From Rhodothermales bacterium (GTDB lineage Bacteria; Bacteroidota; Rhodothermia; Rhodothermales; Bin80), in contig JAAXGT010000222.1 of the NCBI GenBank assembly GCA_012271205.1, positions 1 to 50,644 on the forward strand: a DNA stretch of 50,644 nucleotides, given 5' to 3'. The position numbers were made by a program, and so were the translations under genes. The notes beneath the pieces were generated by a model. That model was given only the letters and a program-made list of their open reading frames with translations. It searched no databases and was not told where the DNA came from. Positions 45,024 through 50,644 of this stretch are shown here, piece by piece (position 1 is the first letter of the stretch; the number at the start of each line of letters is the position of its first letter).

Positions 45024-46724
45024 CTACTGAATCGCTTCGGTTATAACCAGAAGTGTATCAGCCGGAAGCGAATACAATCGCGAAATACGGCCACTTGGCC
45101 ACTTAATATGAAGTGAGTCCACCATTGCATGTGTGCCGAGGCCAAACGTGATCTCCCGCTCAGATTGCGAAAGGTAGCTCCCGCCCGTGGCTACATAGCG
45201 CACCTGCCACATTTCACCGGAGTAGAGCTCAAGCCGGGCACCCACCCCATCCCGATTGCTGATGGTACCGTGAAGCAAAACACGCAAGAAGCGGCCCCCC
45301 ATCTTATTGCGCCAAAGGTGCACCGCACCTCCATTTTGCGTCGTCAACAGGTCAAGATCTCCATCGCGATCTATGTCCCCATAGGCCACGCCCCGGCCCA
45401 GCAAGGGCGGGAATGCGGCTCCTTGATCGTCGAATACCGCCTCTCCCCGATTCAGAAACAAGTGTGGTGCCTGCCGGAATGTGATGCCGCTCGCATTTTG
45501 ATCCACGTGTGCGTGAATATGCCCGTTGGCAGCGAAAATATCCAGGTCGCCGTCCAGATCCACATCAAACAAAAGCAGTCCGAAGGTAAGCGTTTGGCGA
45601 CTTAAGCCGCCAATGCGGGAAGAGGCAGCGCGATCGGCAAAGCGGCCGCCACCGGCATGGCGGAATACCCCCATCATCTGATTGGAAAAGTTACCGATCA
45701 CCAGCGAGACTTCCCCCGCTCCGTCCAAATCTCCGGATGCTATTCCCATGCCTGCCGGGGCAATGCCACGGGCATCATAGGCGATGCCACTCAGCAATCC
45801 ACGCTCTGTGAACGTACCATCGCCGTTGTTCTCATAGAGTTGGTCGGCTTCCAGATCGTTCGCCACTGCCAGATCCGGCCACAGGTCATGATTGAAATCA
45901 AGCGTAACGGCTCCCAAGGTTTTGCCCGGTGACGGCAACAATCCCACGGAATCGGTCCAGTTGGCAAACGTACCATCGCCATTATTGTGGTAGAACCGGT
46001 GCGGTAGCCCGTTATAGACTTTGGGTGTACAGTAGATCTTCTTCCCTTCCGGGCCCAGGCAGTGTACATCGCGGGTGGAATCCCAAGGCACGTACCCGCC
46101 GACGTATAAGTCTAGCCATCCATCACGATCGGCATCAAGGAACACAGCCACCGTGTTCCATTCAGCTGGTCCTCGTACACCCGCCACTGCCCCCACCTCA
46201 GTGAACAAACCATGGTCGTTACGCAGGAGCAGATTGGCTTCGAGTGCCGTCAGATACACATCCGCGTCCCCGTCGTTGTCGTAGTCGGCTATGGCCAAAC
46301 CAAAGCCGTAGGCCGTTACCGCATCCAGCCGTGCGGCGTGGGTCACTTCCGTAAACGTGCCATCCTGATTATTTCGAAAGAGTCGCAGCGCCGGCAACTG
46401 GTGAGCATCCCAAGTGCTGCCACTCACCAGCATTACATCCGGCCATCGGTCGTCATCCCAATCAAGAAAGGCCGCACCGGCACCAAGGATTTCCGGCATC
46501 CAGCGGCTTCCTATTGCGCCGGTGGCATGGGTAAATGAATCGAATCCCGCCTCGTGTGTGACATCGGTGAACGGACTCTCTGCCGTGCACCCGGCCAACA
46601 GGGCAAACCCGATGAGCCACTGTGCCGCCTTATTGCGTTCGCCGGATTGCCGTGAGAATGCGTTGGACCTGAGAATGCGGGTAGGATTTCCTCGCCAATC
46701 TTTATTCCGGTTGCGACACCGCAT
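45024..46724 (-). CDS. CRTAC1-like FG-GAP/ASPIC-UnbV repeat lipoprotein, copy 2
   Basis: This paralogue of the protein at 28415-30208 has calcium-loop repeats DYDNDGDADVY, DADRDGWLDLY, DFNHDLWPDL, DVDLDGDLDIF and DIDRDGDLDLL, and a C-terminal ASPIC/UnbV module (RFLRVLLHGTISNRDGVGAR ... IKWPSGRISRL). The lipobox is LLAGC. The nearest conventional start, ATG 46724 (MRCRNRNKDWRG), leaves a long n-region, and an ATG at 46778 is longer still. ATT at 46676 behind AGGA would give MLRSNAFSRQSGERNKAAQW..., a normal lipoprotein signal. It would also leave 116 bp for divergent promoters with the GH16 gene. The shared FTDVTHEAG opening after the lipobox shows the two copies are close relatives. Confidence 0.85.
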   Translation of the reverse strand: MRCRNRNKDWRGNPTRILRSNAFSRQSGERNKAAQWLIGFALLAGCTAESPFTDVTHEAGFDSFTHATGAIGSRWMPEILGAGAAFLDWDDDRWPDVMLVSGSTWDAHQLPALRLFRNNQDGTFTEVTHAARLDAVTAYGFGLAIADYDNDGDADVYLTALEANLLLRNDHGLFTEVGAVAGVRGPAEWNTVAVFLDADRDGWLDLYVGGYVPWDSTRDVHCLGPEGKKIYCTPKVYNGLPHRFYHNNGDGTFANWTDSVGLLPSPGKTLGAVTLDFNHDLWPDLAVANDLEADQLYENNGDGTFTERGLLSGIAYDARGIAPAGMGIASGDLDGAGEVSLVIGNFSNQMMGVFRHAGGGRFADRAASSRIGGLSRQTLTFGLLLFDVDLDGDLDIFAANGHIHAHVDQNASGITFRQAPHLFLNRGEAVFDDQGAAFPPLLGRGVAYGDIDRDGDLDLLTTQNGGAVHLWRNKMGGRFLRVLLHGTISNRDGVGARLELYSGEMWQVRYVATGGSYLSQSEREITFGLGTHAMVDSLHIKWPSGRISRLYSLPADTLLVITEAIQ

Positions 46725-46792
46725 TCGAACAAGATAGTAGCCTAGGTGTTTGGCTGCGCTGAATCCTTGACAAAACATCAGCAGCGCACTGC

Positions 46793-48643
46793 ATGCATCA
46801 GATCACACAATTTACTGGCCTGTGCGTGTTCACGTTACTCTTGGTACCAGCGGTCTCCGCGCAATCTTGGGAGCTCATTTGGGGCGACGAATTCGATTAC
46901 TATGGCCTCCCCGACTCAACGCGCTGGAACTATGACGTGGGCGGACATGGCTGGGGGAATCAGGAGCTGCAATACTATACAGAGGCACGCGAGAAAAATG
47001 CCCGGGCCGACAGCAATGTCCTGATCATAGAAACACACAGGGAGTCGGGATTTGGCCGGCCATATACGTCGGCCAGGCTCGTAAGCAAAGGCAAGGGTGA
47101 CTGGACCTTCGGTCGCATTGAGGTTAGGGCCAAACTCCCCGAGGGACGCGGCACATGGCCCGCCATCTGGATGCTGCCAACCAGCAGCAACTACGGTAAC
47201 GGGGGCTGGCCTGATACGGGGGAGATTGATATCATGGAACATGTCGGCTTTAACCAAAACCGAGTGCATGCCACGGTTCACACGAACCGGTACAACCACC
47301 TGACAGGCTCGGGCCGTGGCGCTGCGATAACAGTACAAAATGCCTCGCAGGACTTCCACGTGTATGCTGCCGAGTGGTCACCGACGAAGATCGAGTTTTC
47401 AGTTAATGACCGTGTGTATTTCCGTTACTACAACGACAACGGTGGGTGGAGCACATGGCCTTTTGACCGTCCGTTTCATCTGCTTATGAACATTGCCATC
47501 GGGGGCACTTGGGGAGGTCAGCAAGGGGTGGATAACAGTATATTCCCGCAGCAACTGGCCATTGACTACGTGCGCGTTTACCGATACACGGGGCTGCCCT
47601 CCGTCTCGATTACAGCACCCGAAAGGCTTCAGGCAGGTGGTCAGCTTATTGTGAGGGCAGACGCAACAGATCCAGATGGCAACCTCGAGCACGTATCACT
47701 CATGCAGGCTGATGGTGTCTTGGCCACGCTGAGTGCCCCCCCATATGAATGGGCGATAACCAATGTTCAGCCGGGATGCTACATGCTCCGTTCTTCGGCA
47801 ATAGATGATGGAGGCTGGATTTCGGAATCCGACACGGTGGCGCTAAAGGTGGGGGACGGCGTGTGCGGACAGGCCCCGTATTTGATCGCACCTCATGCAA
47901 TTCCGGGCCAGATAGAAGCAGAATATTTTGATTTGGGCGGCCAAGGCATAGCGTATTCGGATTTGACGCCGACAAACGACAACGGGGACATTCGAGCGGA
48001 TGAAGGGGTTGATGTGGGATACACCACCGACGGCCAGGGATATGACGTAGGCGGTATTACCCGGCGCGAATGGCTGGAGTACACAGTAGACGTGAAGCAG
48101 AGCGGCGAGTACACACTTGAGACCCGCGTGGCAACTGCGGGGGCCGGAACGTCAGCCGCTTTTGCAATCGAGTTCGATAGCGTTCAAGTCACCGACCCAA
48201 TAGTCTATCAGAGTGTGTCGATTGGGGTCAAATGGGATACGGTGCGGCGCAGCGGCATTCACTTGGCGGAGGGCCTGCAGAAGATGCGGATACGCATGCA
48301 GAGTACCGGATTCAGAATGAATTGGCTTCGATTTGTCTTGGATTCGCCCACATCCAGCGAGGAGGTTTCAAAGCCAGGGCAGTCCGTGCTCTACGAGAAC
48401 TATCCCAACCCGTTCAATGCATCCACACAACTCCCTTACGGCGTTGGAATGCCCGGTCATGTAACGCTGGATGTATTCAACGCGTTGGGCCAGCACATTG
48501 CTACACTCGTGGACCAGTATCATGCGCCCGGGCACTACAACATAGAATTGAGTTCATCGGGTCTAAGCAGTGGCATCTACCTGTCGCGCCTAGTAACTCC
48601 AAGCGGCACAAGCACACGCCCCCTTCTGCTTGTACGCCCATAG
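46793..48643 (+). CDS. Secreted GH16 beta-glucanase (laminarinase-like), multidomain
   Basis: This 616-aa extracellular enzyme has signal MHQITQFTGLCVFTLLLVPA cleaved at VSA-QS. The GH16 domain at 25-265 has catalytic motif GEIDIMEHVG with E144, D146 and E149, plus WPAIWMLP and WSPTKIEFSV. The EIDIME form is typical of laminarinases that cut beta-1,3-glucan. A bacterial Ig-like segment (~270-350) and a CBM6-like domain (~365-520; IEAEYFDLGGQGIAYSD, REWLEYTVDVKQSGEYTLET) follow. The end, VLYENYPNPFNASTQLPYGV to LLLVRP, is a type IX sorting-like module. It probably degrades laminarin outside the cell and feeds the TonB receptor operon. It is divergent from the CRTAC1-like gene. Confidence 0.93.
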   Translation: MHQITQFTGLCVFTLLLVPAVSAQSWELIWGDEFDYYGLPDSTRWNYDVGGHGWGNQELQYYTEAREKNARADSNVLIIETHRESGFGRPYTSARLVSKGKGDWTFGRIEVRAKLPEGRGTWPAIWMLPTSSNYGNGGWPDTGEIDIMEHVGFNQNRVHATVHTNRYNHLTGSGRGAAITVQNASQDFHVYAAEWSPTKIEFSVNDRVYFRYYNDNGGWSTWPFDRPFHLLMNIAIGGTWGGQQGVDNSIFPQQLAIDYVRVYRYTGLPSVSITAPERLQAGGQLIVRADATDPDGNLEHVSLMQADGVLATLSAPPYEWAITNVQPGCYMLRSSAIDDGGWISESDTVALKVGDGVCGQAPYLIAPHAIPGQIEAEYFDLGGQGIAYSDLTPTNDNGDIRADEGVDVGYTTDGQGYDVGGITRREWLEYTVDVKQSGEYTLETRVATAGAGTSAAFAIEFDSVQVTDPIVYQSVSIGVKWDTVRRSGIHLAEGLQKMRIRMQSTGFRMNWLRFVLDSPTSSEEVSKPGQSVLYENYPNPFNASTQLPYGVGMPGHVTLDVFNALGQHIATLVDQYHAPGHYNIELSSSGLSSGIYLSRLVTPSGTSTRPLLLVRP

Positions 48644-49776
48644 CCCCTGGTCTTCGATCTGAGTCAAATTGTATAGCCCTCCCGCAGTCCGGATATTATG
48701 AGCCATGTGCCAGCAGGCGTTGTATTGGATCGGACCAGACACATTGTACCGAGACTTGTGCTGACTTCCGTTCGGTTGCGTTTATTGCGAACAGTACTTG
48801 GAGCTTGAGGGGCCGGAGGTATACCCGTCCTCTAGTAGCGCTGGAGTCTTACACGCCGCCACTTATGATATCCATGCCATTCATTCCAGATGAGCTTCCA
48901 GCTGATTCATATGCAATTGAATAGAAGCTTGGGCATACAGCATCCGCGGTCCCAATCGGGATACACCGCCCAATTGGCCCGGGTTGTGCCATGAATCGCA
49001 GGCGAGGTATGGGCGGAGCGTATGCGGATCGTTGCTCGGCGGCATGCCCGGTACGCTCACCAAGACGCAAGACCTTCCCCTGTGGAACCCTCAGCGAATC
49101 CGCACGGCTGACTTCCATGACCGCAAGGTCAAAATCGTTCACGATAATCATCGATTCTTGCACGTAAAGCCAAACCCGGGGCTTGGACGCCAGAGTCACC
49201 CGTAAATCCAAGCAGGTGAATGGTAAAGCGCCGATACCCACCATTATCGATTCCACTCACCTGTCCACCAAAATCCTCTGCGGCCTCCAGGACAACACCA
49301 TCCAGGCAGTATCCTGGAGACCTTCAAGGAATACTTCACCGTTACGGCCCACCTCGCAGACCCAATCTGCACCCATCAATTATGACGAGGATCGTCCACA
49401 CGTACCATTTCAACCTGTTCGGCCTCCACATCCGGGGACGTGACGCTGTCTGTAATCATTGACCTGTCTATCTCCTGGCCATCGGTTGGAAGGCCAAGCC
49501 GAATGAACCACACTGAGTGGTATCATGACCAATCCACTGTACTTGTGGGCTTTCTGCGAGGGTTCGCTTTGATCACGAATGAAATCGGAATCGGGACTTG
49601 ACTGCAGAATTCGCGTGTAACTCAATTGATCATGGTATTTTGGAGAGAGTATGCAGCCCAGATACACCCTCGATTGTAGTGTGAGGATTTCGATCCTGAA
49701 CGACCATCCCAAGCGAGTTAAACCGTGATTCCCCAAGTAAGTGGTTCCATTATGAGCACACTTGCAACCGCATTGC
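48644..49776. other. Long gap with coding-like decayed frames
   Basis: No intact gene was found in more than 1.1 kb. On the minus strand, pieces in different frames look like protein: VLEAAEDFGGQVSGIDNGGY and RRFTIHLLGFTGDSGVQAPG (about 49129-49293), and RVWLYVQESMIIVNDFDLAV and MEVSRADSLRVPQGKVLRLG (about 49050-49190). I recognise no family. The right-hand 280 bases precede the glycosyltransferase gene and must hold its promoter; nothing clear was seen. Confidence 0.35.
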
Positions 49777-50644
49777 ATGCACAACAGATTACATATAGTC
49801 GGTCGATTCCCACCGCCGCGTGATGGCCAATCCGTGGCCACACAGTGGCTGGCCAATCTCTTGGGGGCTACATACGATGTACACCGCTTCTCTACTATGC
49901 AGGAACACCGCGCGCTTCTGCCCAAAGGACTTGCTGGGACATTCTATACCTCATGCCATTACCTGCGGCTAAAGTCCAACTTACGCACGGCATTGTCTGA
50001 TGGGGGGCCAGTCATTTGGTGCTCCATTTCCGGTCAGAAAATGGGACACTGGCGCGATCTAATAACGGTGCTCCCCGCATTCCAACCCGGTCAGCACATT
50101 GTGGCAAGTGTTCACTGGGGCAACTTCAGCCGTCTCTTCGAGCGGCAGCTCACGCGGTATTCTGCAAGGCGGATAGTTGAACGCGTAGACTGCTTTGTGC
50201 TGCTGAGCAAGCTCTTGGAAGCGCATGTTGCCGACTGGATTCCAGCACACAAGCGGCATGTGATTCCCAACTTCGTACCCCCGTGTGGATCAACCCAGGA
50301 AGTAAACCAAAAGCACAAACGCCGCCACCGAAGCCGGCCACTTCGTGTGTTGTATCTCAGTAATATGATCGAAAGCAAGGGGTATCTCGATGTGTTGGAG
50401 GCATTGGCAATCGCGCGTAGGGAGGGGATGGCGCTGGAAGCAGATTATGCCGGACGGTGGAATTCCGATGCGGACCGGCAAGCTTTCGAAGCACGGGTTG
50501 AAGCACTCGAGCTGCGGGACATAGTCACTCATCACGGTCCGATAACAGCGTATAGCCGGGTCCAGGCCATGCACCTTGCGGCCGATGTATTTCTCCTGCC
50601 TACCTACTACAATATCGAAGCGCAACCAATGACCATCATTGAAT
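49777..50644 (+). CDS. Glycosyltransferase family 4-like, 3' end cut by window
   Basis: The open frame from ATG 49777 runs to the window end with 289 codons and no stop. It begins MHNRLHIVGRFPPPRDGQSV and has the GT-B layout. An N-terminal acceptor domain ends near VASVHWGNFSRLFERQLTRY. A linker FVLLSKLLEAHVADWIPAHK and VIPNFVPP follow, then the nucleotide-sugar domain PLRVLYLSNMIESKGYLDVL. At the edge, AADVFLLPTYYNIEAQPMTI-IE matches the GT4 motif with the catalytic Glu pair (usually E-x7-E). It transfers a sugar to a cell-surface polysaccharide or lipid; specificity is unknown. TTG at 49762 is a possible earlier start. The gene may begin a surface-polysaccharide cluster beyond the window. 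Confidence 0.85.
   Translation, partial: MHNRLHIVGRFPPPRDGQSVATQWLANLLGATYDVHRFSTMQEHRALLPKGLAGTFYTSCHYLRLKSNLRTALSDGGPVIWCSISGQKMGHWRDLITVLPAFQPGQHIVASVHWGNFSRLFERQLTRYSARRIVERVDCFVLLSKLLEAHVADWIPAHKRHVIPNFVPPCGSTQEVNQKHKRRHRSRPLRVLYLSNMIESKGYLDVLEALAIARREGMALEADYAGRWNSDADRQAFEARVEALELRDIVTHHGPITAYSRVQAMHLAADVFLLPTYYNIEAQPMTIIE

Overview
The window looks like a chromosomal segment of a free-living, probably marine, polysaccharide-degrading Gram-negative bacterium of the Rhodothermota/Bacteroidota type. This is inference. It rests on two extracellular proteins ending in the YPNPFN...-type C-terminal module (type IX secretion sorting or FlgD-like Ig), a TonB-dependent receptor with a carboxypeptidase-regulatory-like N-terminus, a PorV-like outer-membrane protein, many lipoproteins with lipoboxes, paired CRTAC1/ASPIC-UnbV proteins, and a tmRNA tag reading ANDYSYAMVA. 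No CRISPR array, tRNA, rRNA or intact mobile element was found.

Layout. 0-6.4 kb is housekeeping: a heterodimeric ABC exporter with the ribonuclease Z gene between its subunit genes, arginase, and a MntR-like DtxR regulator. 6.6-7.9 kb holds a broken CARF-HEPN (Csm6/TIGR02710-like) gene. 8.6-15.9 kb has an MnmD-like methyltransferase, a two-subunit aconitase-X dehydratase, and a SbcD/YhaO-like nuclease translationally coupled to a membrane-anchored Rad50/YhaN-like ATPase with an unusual C-terminal extension. An IS3 orfA remnant follows. 16.4-23.6 kb is a cluster of two lipoprotein sulfatases, a PhoD-like phosphatase and a TolB-like propeller lipoprotein. tmRNA lies at 24.3-24.7 kb. Downstream of it is a graveyard of defence genes (24.7-27.9 kb): a decayed HsdM, a decayed PIN toxin, and two small intact antitoxin-like ORFs.

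28.4-48.6 kb is the most organised part. Two paralogous cassettes, each a CRTAC1-like lipoprotein gene followed by a TPR lipoprotein gene, lie in opposite orientation on either side of a LacI-controlled operon. The operon order is LacI, a CBM9-like secreted protein, a TonB-dependent receptor, a 1125-aa secreted protein, a PorV-like porin and a parvulin lipoprotein. No SusD gene is present. A divergent GH16 beta-glucanase (laminarinase-like, with CBM6-like and C-terminal sorting modules) follows. Together this looks like a beta-glucan use locus. A candidate LacI operator, TTGAAAACCTTTTCAA, lies at the end of the lacI gene just ahead of the operon.

The window ends inside a GT4-type glycosyltransferase gene. 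Several stretches of 300-1100 bases hold no recognisable gene and are listed as such. The right-hand part (48.6-49.8 kb) holds frames that look like decayed coding sequence of unknown origin.
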